Assembly: GCF_003399635.1 (NCBI RefSeq)
Contig: NZ_NBXB01000045.1
Span: 62,001 to 126,000 of the forward strand
DNA from: Subtercola boreus
Lineage (GTDB): Bacteria > Actinomycetota > Actinomycetes > Actinomycetales > Microbacteriaceae
Length of the DNA: 64,000 nt
Direction of reading: 5' to 3'
The stretch's first letter is position 1. Every line of letters starts with the position of its first letter. The translations under genes and the position numbers were made by a program. Shown in pieces: positions 15,154 through 23,550 of this stretch. Below the pieces are notes generated by a model that made no database searches, was not told the origin of the DNA, and worked only from the letters and a program-made list of their open reading frames with translations.

Positions 15154-17070
15154 ATGGCGCTCTACGTGCCTGACACCGAGCTCGACCTCTCCGCTGAAGA
15201 CCTCATTGATGACCTTGGCCGCGCTCTCGCCGAGCGGTACGCGAACGCTGAAGACGAACTGATCCGCGAGATCGCGCAGCGCGCGTACCGCGACATCGAT
15301 CTCCGCCTGGCCATCCAGACCGCGGATGAGGCGAAGGCGTCCGGGCTCCGGTACGCGCTCGAGCGGAACCGCCAGCTGGCGGAACTCGCCGGCGAGCGCG
15401 CGAAGTCGCTCCGTGAGCTTCAGTACCTCTCCGTGCAGACAGTGGGGCGCCTGAACGATGAGGGCCTCGCGCAGCAGATCATCGACGTCGCCGCACAGCA
15501 GGGTGAGGCTGAGGCTGCACGCCAGCTCGGCCAGGCACGCCGCCTCCCGGGGACCACGACGCTGAACGGCACGTCGACGCAGGCCGTCGCCGCGCTCACC
15601 GAGTCGTTGCAGTCCCGTCTCGAAGAGATGAACCAGCGCATCACTCGCTTCCCCCGGGACGCGTACCAGCGCATCATCTCGATGAGCACCCCGAACGTTC
15701 TCCTCGGCGTCTCCACACAGACGCGCGCGCAGCAGCAGGCCGTGCAGCGGTTCCTCGCCGAAGGTGTGACCGGGTTCGTCGACAAGGCCGACCGGCACTG
15801 GAAGATCGGCACGTACGCCGAGATGGCCGGCCGCACCTCCGTGGCACGCGCGTTCAACGACGCCGGCGTGAACCGGATGCAGCAGTCGGGCCTCAACCTG
15901 GTCACCCCGGTCGGGTCTCCCGCGTCCTGCCCTCGCTGCGCACCGTGGGTCGGCAAGACTCTATCCACTGACGGCAGCACCGGCGACGTCACGCTCCCTC
16001 ACGCCACAGACGAGGGCGACGTCGTCGTGCACATCGACGGCACCACCGAGCAGGCGCGCGCCGCTGGCCTGATGCACCCGAACTGCTCCCACAAGTTCGT
16101 GGCCGTGTTCCCCGGTCTCCCCAACCCGCAGGCCGGATTCGTCTACGACGGGGCCGCGGACAAGGCGCGCGAGCGTCAGCGCGAGATCGAGGTCGAGATC
16201 CGCGCGGCGAAGCGGAAGGAAGCGCTCGCCGCGGATCCCTTGCAGGCGAAGCGGGCGCAGGCCGAGGTGAAGGAAGCGCAGCTGAAGCTCCGCGACCACC
16301 TCGACGCGACCGGCCGGAAGCGGAACAGCAAGCGCGAGCAGCTGCACTTCGCCGACGGCAAGGGCGTTCCCCGGCCGCCGAGCACGCCATCAACGCCGAA
16401 CGCGCCAAAGAACCCGCGCCCACCAGCACCAGTTGCGCCGGTCACCCCGATCCGACGCGACATCGACATCCAGATCGCGAAGACCTCCACGCTCGGCGGT
16501 GAGGTCCGCGCCGCCCGCTCGAGCATCTCTGACGTGCACAGCATCCCGAAGGGTCTGACACCGGTCCAGGTCAACACTGCGCCGACAACGGCCGGGTGGA
16601 TGGGTGCCTACAACCACCAGACGTCGATCATTCAGATTCGGGCGACCGGCCCCACGGTAGAGCTCACGACTGCCCACGAGATCGGTCACTATCTCGACCG
16701 GTCCATGCTCGGCACGGCAACGGACGCTTTCGAATCTCGCGCACCGACGAAGCAGACCACCCGGGACTGGCTCGATGCGGTGCACGACACCGACGCGGTC
16801 AAGAAGCTTCGGGAACGCCAGCTCATCGCCCCCACCCGGGCGGAGAAGGAACACCTGAAGTACCTGCTCGACGACGCTGAGGTCTGGGGTCGCTCCTACG
16901 CCCAGTGGGTCGCGGTCCGCTCTGGGAACAAGAACATGCTCGCCGGCGTGGATCACTGGCTCACGGACAAGAACGTGGCCGTATCAGCGAGACAGTGGGA
17001 AGCCGACGACTTCGAGCCTGTAGCGGTTACGATGGACGCCATATTCAAAGAGATGGGCGTGCTGAAATGA
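15154..17070 (+). CDS. MuF-type minor capsid protein fused to HEIGH metallopeptidase-like domain
   Basis: 638 residues. Positions 1-330 form the minor-capsid/MuF head morphogenesis protein, with coiled-coil helices and the Cys/His signature CPRC (259-262) plus HPNCSH (308-313). A charged helix and a Pro-rich linker (405-432) lead to a C-terminal domain with HEIGHYLD (HExxH at 508-512) and, about 64 residues on, EVWGRSYAQW (Glu576). That resembles the glutamate motif of LPD1-like phage metallopeptidases. MuF proteins with variable C-terminal toxin or enzyme domains are known in temperate phages. The enzyme would be packaged in the capsid and could be delivered with DNA (inference). GGAGG precedes ATG 15154. 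Confidence 0.85.
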   Translation: MALYVPDTELDLSAEDLIDDLGRALAERYANAEDELIREIAQRAYRDIDLRLAIQTADEAKASGLRYALERNRQLAELAGERAKSLRELQYLSVQTVGRLNDEGLAQQIIDVAAQQGEAEAARQLGQARRLPGTTTLNGTSTQAVAALTESLQSRLEEMNQRITRFPRDAYQRIISMSTPNVLLGVSTQTRAQQQAVQRFLAEGVTGFVDKADRHWKIGTYAEMAGRTSVARAFNDAGVNRMQQSGLNLVTPVGSPASCPRCAPWVGKTLSTDGSTGDVTLPHATDEGDVVVHIDGTTEQARAAGLMHPNCSHKFVAVFPGLPNPQAGFVYDGAADKARERQREIEVEIRAAKRKEALAADPLQAKRAQAEVKEAQLKLRDHLDATGRKRNSKREQLHFADGKGVPRPPSTPSTPNAPKNPRPPAPVAPVTPIRRDIDIQIAKTSTLGGEVRAARSSISDVHSIPKGLTPVQVNTAPTTAGWMGAYNHQTSIIQIRATGPTVELTTAHEIGHYLDRSMLGTATDAFESRAPTKQTTRDWLDAVHDTDAVKKLRERQLIAPTRAEKEHLKYLLDDAEVWGRSYAQWVAVRSGNKNMLAGVDHWLTDKNVAVSARQWEADDFEPVAVTMDAIFKEMGVLK

Positions 17071-17210
17071 TGATCCCTGACATCGACGTGGAAGCGTCGA
17101 CCGAAGAGGAACTCATCGCCGCCTACATCCGCGACGGATTCACCGAAGACCAGGCACGCAACTATGCGTGGCTCCTGAAGAACCCGGACCCCGCCTTCCC
17201 TCTCGACTGA
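17067..17210 (+). CDS. 47-aa acidic protein coupled to the MuF fusion gene
   Basis: ATG 17067 overlaps the stop of the MuF fusion (ATGA). The product is very acidic and helical (EASTEEELIAAYIRDGFTEDQARNYAW). The obligatory coupling and the position just before the terminator make it a candidate partner, regulator or immunity protein for the metallopeptidase domain. That role is inference only. Confidence 0.6.
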   Translation: MMIPDIDVEASTEEELIAAYIRDGFTEDQARNYAWLLKNPDPAFPLD

Positions 17211-17228
17211 TCTAGTCGCGTCCCACTC

Positions 17229-17261
17229 AGCCCCGTAGCTCACCCGCTGCGGGGCTCTTTT
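17229..17261 (+). terminator. Strong rho-independent terminator after MuF gene
   Basis: AGCCCCGTAG (17229-17238) pairs with CTGCGGGGCT (17247-17256) over 10 bp with one G-T pair, followed by four T in five bases. It separates the terminase-portal-MuF unit from the scaffold-coat unit, implying a promoter or antitermination downstream. Confidence 0.75.
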
Positions 17262-17283
17262 GCGTCCTCGAACGCGCACTGAC

Positions 17284-17346
17284 TTCCACACCGTGGGCGG
17301 GCCCTGCAACCCCTGCGGTGTGGAACTGAACTCCCACCGCAGGGGT
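17284..17346 (+). promoter_or_regulatory. Two mutually exclusive leader hairpins before scaffold gene
   Basis: Hairpin A pairs TTCCACACCG (17284-17293) with CGGTGTGGAA (17316-17325), a perfect 10-bp stem. Hairpin B pairs ACCCCTGCGGTG (17309-17320) with CACCGCAGGGGT (17335-17346), a perfect 12-bp stem. They share CGGTG (17316-17320), so only one can form. Such alternative folding is typical of attenuators or RNA switches; no ligand or leader peptide is evident. Confidence 0.55.
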
Positions 17347-17385
17347 GGGTGACCCAACAGCGGCCAGGTGCCGCGAAGGAGCATC

Positions 17386-18126
17386 ATGTCCGACTCATTC
17401 CCGATCGTCCCGCCCGCCCTGAGCTGGGTGCCGCAGCGCGAGCAGCAGCAGAAGCAGCCCGACGAGCCGCCGACACCCCCGGCCGACCCGACGCCGCCCG
17501 CCGACCCGCCGAAGCCGTCACCTCCGCCCGTCCCGGCCGCGCCGCCCGCCGACGACGAGAGTGGGTGGCCCGACACGGCCAAGGATGCGATCCGGAAGGT
17601 TCGCGAGGAAGCCGCCGCGGCGCGCGTCGAGAACCGCGAGAAGATCCAGCAGCAGATCGACGAGGCGCTCCAGAACGGGCAGAAGGCGTGGGCCACGGAG
17701 CTCGCGAAGAAGCTCGGTGTCGTCGACGGCGACAAGGAGAAGACGCCCGACGAGATCATCGCTGAGCTGCAGGCCGAACGTGACACGCTCCGCGGTCAGG
17801 TCACCACGCTCTCCGCGAAGGACATCGCCCGCAACGAACGCGACGCGATCAACGACGCATCCACTGCACACGGCGGCGACAAGTCGCTCGTGCGCGCGGT
17901 CATCAAGTCCGATGACCTCCTCAAAGACATCGATCCCGAAGCGGACGACTACGCAGCCCAGGTGGCAGCGATCGTCAAGACCGCGATCGAGAAGAACCCG
18001 AAACTGCGCGAAGTCCAGGTGGCCGGGCGCAGCGGCGGGGACGTACCACCCGGAGGGACCCCGAACCCGGGACCCAAATCAATCGACGACCTGATCAAGG
18101 ATCGCCGAAAGCGTCGAGGCTTCTAG
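17386..18126 (+). CDS. Capsid scaffolding protein
   Basis: 246 residues. A Pro/Gln-rich N-terminus, a long charged coiled coil (KVREEAAAARVENREKIQQQ onward) and a very basic C-terminal tail (IDDLIKDRRKRRGF) are classic scaffold features; the tail docks onto the coat protein. It lies immediately before the coat gene. AAGGAG precedes ATG 17386. Confidence 0.85.
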   Translation: MSDSFPIVPPALSWVPQREQQQKQPDEPPTPPADPTPPADPPKPSPPPVPAAPPADDESGWPDTAKDAIRKVREEAAAARVENREKIQQQIDEALQNGQKAWATELAKKLGVVDGDKEKTPDEIIAELQAERDTLRGQVTTLSAKDIARNERDAINDASTAHGGDKSLVRAVIKSDDLLKDIDPEADDYAAQVAAIVKTAIEKNPKLREVQVAGRSGGDVPPGGTPNPGPKSIDDLIKDRRKRRGF

Positions 18127-18147
18127 CCCGACAGAGAGGCCACCACC

Positions 18148-19086
18148 ATGGCAAACGCATTCCTCACGGCGTCCGCTATCGCTGACCAGGCGATGGCAAC
18201 GCTGTACGAGTCCACCTTCCTCGGGGAGCTCGTCCACACCGACTACGGTGCGGAGCTCGCGACGAAGAAGCTCGGCAACACCATCAACATCCGGAAGCCC
18301 GCCACGTTCACCGCTCAGGCGTTCAACCGCGCGAACGGCATCCAGCTGCAGGACGCTGTGGAAGACAGCATCCCCGTCGTGCTCGACACGATCCCCGACG
18401 TGTCGTTCGCGGTCACCGACGAGGACATGACCCTCAAGATGGACGCTTTCGACGAGCGCCTCCTCACCCCGGCGTGCGAGGCCATCGTGCAGTACGTCGA
18501 CCTCGCGATCCTCGCGCTGCGCTCCGGCGTGACGCAGGTCGCCGGCACCCACCCGAACGCCGACACCCTCAAGCAGACGTGGGACACCCCCGAGGTCCTC
18601 ATCGAGGCGAAGCGGCAGCTGGACGTGAACAAGGTGCCGCTGCGCGACCGTTACGCGGTCGTCGGCCCGACCATGGCCAGCCGTTGGCTGAACACGGACC
18701 TGCTCAAGCACGCTGACAAGTCCGGCACCACCGAAGCGCTGCGTGAGGGCTCGATCGGCAAGAGCCTGTTCGGGTTCGACACCTTCCAGACAGGCAACGT
18801 GGGCCAGCCCGCGGGCGCGCCGGCGATCGGCGCACCGACGACCGAGATCGGGCTCGCGTTCCACAAGTCCGCTCTCGCCCTCGCGTCGGCCCCGCTCGAG
18901 CTCCCCCCGGCGGGCAGCGGCGTCGACGCGGCCGTGCGGAACTTCAAGGGTCTGTCGCTGCGCGTCACGCACGGCTACGACCAGAAGTACAAGCAGCAGG
19001 TCGTGAGCGTGGACTTCCTCTTCGGTGTCAAGCTCCTCGACGCCAAGCGGGCAGTCCTCCTCAAGGGCGCGAACCGGGTCGCGTAA
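18148..19086 (+). CDS. Major capsid protein (P22 coat-like family)
   Basis: 312 residues directly after the scaffold. The start MANAFLTASAIADQAMATLYE and segments such as GNTINIRKPATFTA and GFDTFQTGNV match the P22 gp5-like coat family found in many actinobacterial siphoviruses. It has the HK97-type fold and assembles the icosahedral shell. GAGAGG precedes the ATG. Confidence 0.9.
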   Translation: MANAFLTASAIADQAMATLYESTFLGELVHTDYGAELATKKLGNTINIRKPATFTAQAFNRANGIQLQDAVEDSIPVVLDTIPDVSFAVTDEDMTLKMDAFDERLLTPACEAIVQYVDLAILALRSGVTQVAGTHPNADTLKQTWDTPEVLIEAKRQLDVNKVPLRDRYAVVGPTMASRWLNTDLLKHADKSGTTEALREGSIGKSLFGFDTFQTGNVGQPAGAPAIGAPTTEIGLAFHKSALALASAPLELPPAGSGVDAAVRNFKGLSLRVTHGYDQKYKQQVVSVDFLFGVKLLDAKRAVLLKGANRVA

Positions 19087-19088
19087 CG

Positions 19089-19721
19089 ATGGCCCGTTTC
19101 AAGTACACGTCCCTTGAGGACGGCCAGGTGATCGAGGCTGACGAGCGTCTCGATCACCTCGAAGGTCTCGCCCGCTGGAGCGTCGAGGACAGCGAACCGG
19201 AAGCGGCACCCGCCTCTCCCGTGTTCGTGTCGGACTCGATGTCTCCGGCGGCGGATCCGATCCCTGTCGCTGGCCCCGTGAACCTCGAACCCGTCACGGG
19301 TGGCAACCCGCCGCTCGTGTCCGCGGGCGCGGGGTTCTCCAACCCTGCGGAGATCATCTCGCAGGAGGAAGCCGCACGCCGGCAGGCCGAGGCGCTCGCC
19401 GCCAACGCGCCAACCCCGGAAGGCGACGGCGGCACCACTCCCGACGACGGTCCTGCCGACATCCCGGAAGGCGAACCCACCGACAAGTGGTCCGTCGCCG
19501 CGATCAAGGCGTTCGCTACCCGCGAGCGGATCGACCTTGCCGAGGCCAAGAACAAGGGCGAGTACCTGACGGCCATCGAGGCTGCAGGTGTTGCGCCCGC
19601 CGGCGACCCGACCGAAGAGTGGACGATCCTCCAGCTGAAGGCCTACGCCCGACGCGAAGAGATCGACCTCGACGGCGCCACCCTTCACGACGAGATCCTC
19701 GCGAAGGTCGCCAAGCAGTAG
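19089..19721 (+). CDS. Head protein with two HeH/SAP-like motifs
   Basis: 210 residues starting 2 bases after the coat stop. A short N-terminal beta region and a long Pro/Ala/Glu linker lead to two similar helix-extension-helix units: WSVAAIKAFATRERIDL (134-166) and WTILQLKAYARREEIDL (178-208). Such Rho-N/SAP-like motifs bind nucleic acid. The protein may be a head decoration or a DNA-contacting head-tail factor (inference). Confidence 0.75.
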   Translation: MARFKYTSLEDGQVIEADERLDHLEGLARWSVEDSEPEAAPASPVFVSDSMSPAADPIPVAGPVNLEPVTGGNPPLVSAGAGFSNPAEIISQEEAARRQAEALAANAPTPEGDGGTTPDDGPADIPEGEPTDKWSVAAIKAFATRERIDLAEAKNKGEYLTAIEAAGVAPAGDPTEEWTILQLKAYARREEIDLDGATLHDEILAKVAKQ

Positions 19722-19739
19722 ACCTGCATCGTGCACGAC

Positions 19740-19775
19740 CCGGTGCCGCCCGCATATATCGGCGGGCGGCACCGG
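19740..19775 (+). terminator. Intergenic hairpin between head genes
   Basis: CCGGTGCCGCCCG (19740-19752) pairs perfectly with CGGGCGGCACCGG (19763-19775), 13 bp with a 10-base loop. No T-run follows (CCCCTTC), so partial termination or mRNA stabilisation of the abundant coat transcript is likelier than full termination. Confidence 0.5.
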
Positions 19776-19810
19776 CCCCTTCACACTTCTCACCGAACGG
19801 AACCCCGACC

Positions 19811-20317
19811 GTGGCACGCATCAAGCACCCGAACCCGCCCAGCAAGGGCACGTTCATCGACCGTCTCGGCGGCCTCAAGTTCTACGACGGCTACGCGTAC
19901 GTCGACCTGGCCGACAAGCCAAACCTCCACGCCGCGCTCATCCAGCACAAGTACGACATCGAGTACGACGTCGACGACCTGTTCACAGACCAGCCCGAAG
20001 AGATCACAGCGACGATGCTGGAGGACCTCACGATCGCTGAGCTCCGCGACATCGCAAATGTTGAGGGCATCGACATCCCGAAGCAGGCCCGCAAGAAAGC
20101 CGAGATCATCTCCGCCATCGAGGCATGCCAGACCATCCGGATCCTCGAAGACGGTCAGGCGCCTGCCGAACCGCTGAACGCCGACTCGACCGTTTCTGGC
20201 GAGACCGTGACGCTTCCGAGCGACAGCTTCGGACTTCTCCCGCCCGCACCCGCCGGCGCCACCGCAAACGCGGTGGCCGACCCTGCAGACGGAACGAATC
20301 ACCGCACCGAGGAGTAG
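19811..20317 (+). CDS. Head-associated protein with one HeH/Rho-N-like motif
   Basis: 168 residues from GTG 19811. The N-terminus is beta-rich; residues about 76-111 (LEDLTIAELRDIANVEGIDI and a basic helix) form a helix-extension-helix unit like those in the previous gene. The C-terminal 50 residues are a disordered Ala/Pro tail. Two adjacent genes with the same motif suggest duplication. Precise role unknown. Confidence 0.7.
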   Translation: MARIKHPNPPSKGTFIDRLGGLKFYDGYAYVDLADKPNLHAALIQHKYDIEYDVDDLFTDQPEEITATMLEDLTIAELRDIANVEGIDIPKQARKKAEIISAIEACQTIRILEDGQAPAEPLNADSTVSGETVTLPSDSFGLLPPAPAGATANAVADPADGTNHRTEE

Positions 20318-20319
20318 CC

Positions 20320-20724
20320 ATGGCCACGCCGAGCTTCGCAACGCCCGCCGACTACACCCGCTTCGCCGAGGATGACTCCGACCTCTCGGACGAAGTACTC
20401 ACAAAGCGGCTCCGCTCGGCAACCATCGAGGTGCAGAAGCTCATCCGCCTGGCGCACTACGACGTCGACGACAACGGCCAGCCCACCGGCACCGCACTCC
20501 TCGAGGCGCTCGCTGAGGCGACATGCGCGATCGTCGAGTACTGGCAAGAGACCGGCGACCACTCCGGCGCTGACGCCCACGCTGGCGCCGTGAAGATCGG
20601 CTCGGTGTCCCTCGGGACCACCAGCTCCCGGGAGACCGCCACAGACGGCCAGAGCGACCGTCTCGGCGGGAAGGCGCTCGCGATCCTCGGCAATGCCGGG
20701 CTGTACCTCGCGGTGGGGTACTGA
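20320..20724 (+). CDS. Head-tail connector (adaptor) protein
   Basis: 134 residues. The start MATPSFATPADYTRF, an acidic helix and the ending GLYLAVGY resemble the gp6/gp15-like adaptor that binds below the portal. Correct position, first of four connector-type genes. ATG 20320 follows GAGGAG. Confidence 0.78.
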   Translation: MATPSFATPADYTRFAEDDSDLSDEVLTKRLRSATIEVQKLIRLAHYDVDDNGQPTGTALLEALAEATCAIVEYWQETGDHSGADAHAGAVKIGSVSLGTTSSRETATDGQSDRLGGKALAILGNAGLYLAVGY

Positions 20725-21068
20725 TGCCCCGGCTTCAGAAGAGGCACCTGCCGCAGCGAGTGGTGATCGAGCACCTCGAAGGCGAAGGCAACGCGGGCAC
20801 GAAGTACTCCGATCCTGTGCCCGACGTGCCCGCGTACGTGGAGCAGAAGTCGAAGCTGGTCATCGACCGCCGATCCACGTCACCGACGGCCGGCCAAGAG
20901 GTCACCGCGGACACGTTCGTCGTGCTCCTGATGGCCAACGACGTTCTGCCCGGGTCCTACGTGACCGTGTGGGCGGGCACCTCGCGCGAGCGCCGCGCTC
21001 AGGTCATCACGTCATCGCTGTTCGAGTACCGACGCACACCCTCCCACGTGGAGGCCTACACGGACTGA
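20724..21068 (+). CDS. Head closure (stopper) protein
   Basis: 114 residues, beta-rich, with an ATG overlapping the upstream stop. Size, fold impression and gene order (adaptor, stopper, completion, terminator) match the SPP1 gp16-like stopper that seals the filled head. Assignment rests mainly on synteny. Confidence 0.7.
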   Translation: MPRLQKRHLPQRVVIEHLEGEGNAGTKYSDPVPDVPAYVEQKSKLVIDRRSTSPTAGQEVTADTFVVLLMANDVLPGSYVTVWAGTSRERRAQVITSSLFEYRRTPSHVEAYTD

Positions 21069-21076
21069 GGTGGGCG

Positions 21077-21469
21077 ATGGGTCAGCGCATGAAGGTGCAG
21101 CAGACGCTCTCCATCGGCGACGTCGCCAACGGGGTGCTCGTCGGTCTCGTGCGAGGCCAGAACAAGGCCGCCGAGTATCTTCTCGCGCTGTCGTCGGTAA
21201 AGGTGCCGATGGACGACGAAGGCACGCTCCTCGCGTCAGGGACCGTGAATCCGGCGACGAAGGAAGATGAGGCCGCCGAGGTCATCTACGACACCCCGTA
21301 CGCCGCCAGGTGGCACGAGGATCAGCCTCTCGTCGACTCCCTCGGCCGCCGGTACGCGGGCAACTCGAACTTCCAGAACGGCCGCTCCTCCCACTACCTG
21401 TCTGAGCCCGCCGAGCAGAACGCGAAGGCGATCGTCGACATCATCCGCAAGGAGGCGAAGGGTGGCTGA
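21077..21469 (+). CDS. Tail completion / minor capsid protein (HK97 gp10-like)
   Basis: 130 residues. The sequence VIYDTPYAARWHEDQP and the C-terminal helix (AKAIVDIIRKEAKGG) resemble the HK97 gp10 / minor capsid family that joins head and tail. Its end overlaps the next GTG start by 8 bases. Confidence 0.72.
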   Translation: MGQRMKVQQTLSIGDVANGVLVGLVRGQNKAAEYLLALSSVKVPMDDEGTLLASGTVNPATKEDEAAEVIYDTPYAARWHEDQPLVDSLGRRYAGNSNFQNGRSSHYLSEPAEQNAKAIVDIIRKEAKGG

Positions 21470-21902
21470 CTCGTACCCGGTGACGCTGAAGAAGAGCCTC
21501 GCGGTCTACCTCGCCAGCGGGGGCCTCGGCATCTACAAACCGGTCGAGCCGTACACCCCCGCCGAGACGGCGGTGCTGCCCGGGATCTTCACGAACGGCC
21601 CGGACCTGCCCCTCACGATCCGGCGCTGCCTCATCCTCACGACCCTCACACCGGTCCTCGACGGCCGCGCCAACCGGATCACCCCGGTTCAGATCCGCAC
21701 CCGGCTCCCGGGCTCCCGTAACGACGCCGAGAACGTCTCCGAGCATCTGCTCGACGCGCTCCACAACCGCGACCAGCTCGCCCTCCCCCCGCTGACATTC
21801 CGCACGGTGGAGCAGGTCTCGTCGCTGTTCATCAGCGCGGACGCGAACGGGCTCGTCGGCTTCTTCCAGACCTTCCACTTCCACGGCCGCCAGGTCGCCT
21901 GA
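21462..21902 (+). CDS. Tail terminator protein (Minor_capsid_3-like)
   Basis: 146 residues from GTG 21462. Segments YKPVEPYTPAETAVLPGIF and VQIRTRLPG fit the small alpha/beta tail-terminator family that caps the tail tube. It is immediately before the tail tube gene, as expected. Confidence 0.72.
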   Translation: MADSYPVTLKKSLAVYLASGGLGIYKPVEPYTPAETAVLPGIFTNGPDLPLTIRRCLILTTLTPVLDGRANRITPVQIRTRLPGSRNDAENVSEHLLDALHNRDQLALPPLTFRTVEQVSSLFISADANGLVGFFQTFHFHGRQVA

Positions 21903-21958
21903 ACCTCCCACCCGGGACCGTCGCATTCTGCGGCACCAACCATCACACAAGGAGTCAA

Positions 21959-22708
21959 ATGTCTGACACGTCGATCTTCGACGCCACGGTGCCCACCGAC
22001 GGCACACTGGCCAACGCCCACGAACGCATCCTCCGCATGAAGCGCGCTGGTGTGTTCGAGAACATCACCGGCGACATCAACAACCTCAAGCCCGTCCCCT
22101 CCGGCATCACGCAGGCCCGGGAGAACTACGGCCAGAAAGGTCGCACCGCGTCGCGGAAGCAGGGCGACAACTGGGTCGTCACCTTCGACGTCGAGGTCGT
22201 CCGCGACTCCACCGGCGAGATCGCGCAGGACTGGCTCATCGCCCTCCTCGGGATCGCGAACGCCAACGGAGTCGCGAACCTCAACGACTTCCAGTGGTTC
22301 GACGCTCTCTCCCCGTCCGTGCCCGCCCACCAGGGCAGCTTCAGCGTCCACGCCGAAGACACCTCCGTCGGGTTCGCCGACAAGGCGTCGTACTCGTTCA
22401 CGCTTACCTCCGACGGGGTGGTCGACGACATCACGTCGCCGATCGCCGGCACGGGCGCGCCGATCATCGAGTCGGTCGTCGGCTCGCCGAACCCCGCCGC
22501 GACGGGCAAGAACGTCGTCGTCCGCGGCTACAACCTCGGCGCCATCACCGCGGCCACCATCGGCGGCACCGCGGCGACGAGCATCACCCCCATCGATGGC
22601 CGCACGGTCGTGCTCGAGGTCCCTGTTGGGGCCGCCGGTACCGCGCAGGTCCTCCTCACGAACGCGCTCGGTGTCTCCGCGGGCTTCCCGTATGTGCGAG
22701 GTGCGTAA
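21959..22708 (+). CDS. Major tail tube protein with C-terminal IPT/TIG Ig-like domain
   Basis: 249 residues. The first 160 are the tail-tube beta-barrel. The last 80 (IIESVVGSPNPAATGKNVVV to QVLLTNALGVSAGFP) form an IPT/TIG immunoglobulin-like domain that would decorate the tail surface and help weak adsorption to cell-surface sugars. AAGGAG precedes ATG 21959. Confidence 0.83.
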   Translation: MSDTSIFDATVPTDGTLANAHERILRMKRAGVFENITGDINNLKPVPSGITQARENYGQKGRTASRKQGDNWVVTFDVEVVRDSTGEIAQDWLIALLGIANANGVANLNDFQWFDALSPSVPAHQGSFSVHAEDTSVGFADKASYSFTLTSDGVVDDITSPIAGTGAPIIESVVGSPNPAATGKNVVVRGYNLGAITAATIGGTAATSITPIDGRTVVLEVPVGAAGTAQVLLTNALGVSAGFPYVRGA

Positions 22709-22714
22709 CCACTC

Positions 22715-23287
22715 ATGATCGAAGCAGCGCAGCAGGGGCGCGACCTTCATCTGACCGTGGAGGGCGTCGAGTCACCTTTCGTGATTCGCCCCCTCCCCGG
22801 CCGGATGGGCAAGCACGTCACCGAGCAGTACCTGAAGATCAGCGCCCGCAAGCTTCCCGCTCAGGGCATGGAGGATCTCCTCCGCATCGCCGTCGACGGC
22901 GGCCACTGGGTCGGCGACTACCTCGCCCCCATGCCCACGGACGGGCAGCACATCTACAACCGGTGCGAAGACGAGCTCTCCACCGCCGAAGCGCAAGACA
23001 TCCTCCTGCCCGCTCTGTTCTGGCAGACGGTGCTCGGCATGGACGGCGTCGAGACGTACGTGAAGGCGGGTGGAGGTTTCGCCGGCGGGGTAAAAGCTCT
23101 GGGTTTCCTGCTGTCGACTTTGGGAATCTCACCCTTGCTGACATCGCACAGTACGGAGTTGGAGACCCTGATCCGCGCACAGGCAAATATGCCTTCTACC
23201 GATACCCCGACGGATGGGCCGACGCTCGCGAAGCTGCCCGCCGAAAAGCGGTCGATCCATCAGGGCAAGAAGCCCCGCAAACGGTGA
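22715..23287 (+). CDS. Tail assembly chaperone (gpG-like)
   Basis: 190 residues, placed between tail tube and tape measure. It binds the tape measure protein during tail assembly. About two thirds in, the frame crosses a slippery heptamer at 23101-23107 where ribosomes can move to -1 to make the longer gpGT form. The region after the slip ends in a basic tail. Confidence 0.8.
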   Translation: MIEAAQQGRDLHLTVEGVESPFVIRPLPGRMGKHVTEQYLKISARKLPAQGMEDLLRIAVDGGHWVGDYLAPMPTDGQHIYNRCEDELSTAEAQDILLPALFWQTVLGMDGVETYVKAGGGFAGGVKALGFLLSTLGISPLLTSHSTELETLIRAQANMPSTDTPTDGPTLAKLPAEKRSIHQGKKPRKR

Positions 23288-23550
23288 CCGCGACGCAGCT
23301 GTGGGGGCTCGCTCTCCCGCAGCTGTTTGGCGAGGTCGAACTGGATCTCGCCCAGCATCACCTGATCGCGGATCTCGACCGCGCGCTCGACACCCGCACC
23401 TGGCATTTCGTCCGCTCCGCAATCGAACGTCTCCTCGCGATCGAGGGCACCTGGCTCGGGAAGGCGGCGCGCGATGGACTCAGGAAAGATCGTCTATCAG
23501 ATCTTGATGCAGGGCGCAGCGGTCTTCAAGAAGGACGCCGCCGAAGCTGA
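22715..23550 (+). CDS. Frameshifted tail assembly chaperone (gpGT-like, -1 shift)
   Basis: Reading gpG to the heptamer GGGTTTC (23101-23107) and then shifting -1 gives a natural C-terminal extension. It includes FGNLTLADIAQYGVGDP, KYAFYRYPDGWADAREAARR and ALDTRTWHFVRSAIERLLAI, and ends at 23550 inside the tape measure gene. Canonical X-XXY-YYZ pattern with Gly GGT and Phe TTC re-pairing to GGG and TTT. The GT fusion is required for siphovirus tail assembly in known phages. Confidence 0.75.
23101..23107 (+). promoter_or_regulatory. -1 ribosomal slippery heptamer GGGTTTC
   Basis: Zero-frame codons are CTG-GGT-TTC; after the shift they read GGG-TTT. Both tRNAs keep good pairing. The only other local candidate (GGTAAAA at 23089-23095) has a poor P-site match. 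Confidence 0.65.

Noticed and set aside
23089-23095. GGTAAAA as the tail-chaperone slip site
   Set aside because: The A-site codon re-pairs but the P-site GTA to GGT does not; GGGTTTC at 23101 fits better.
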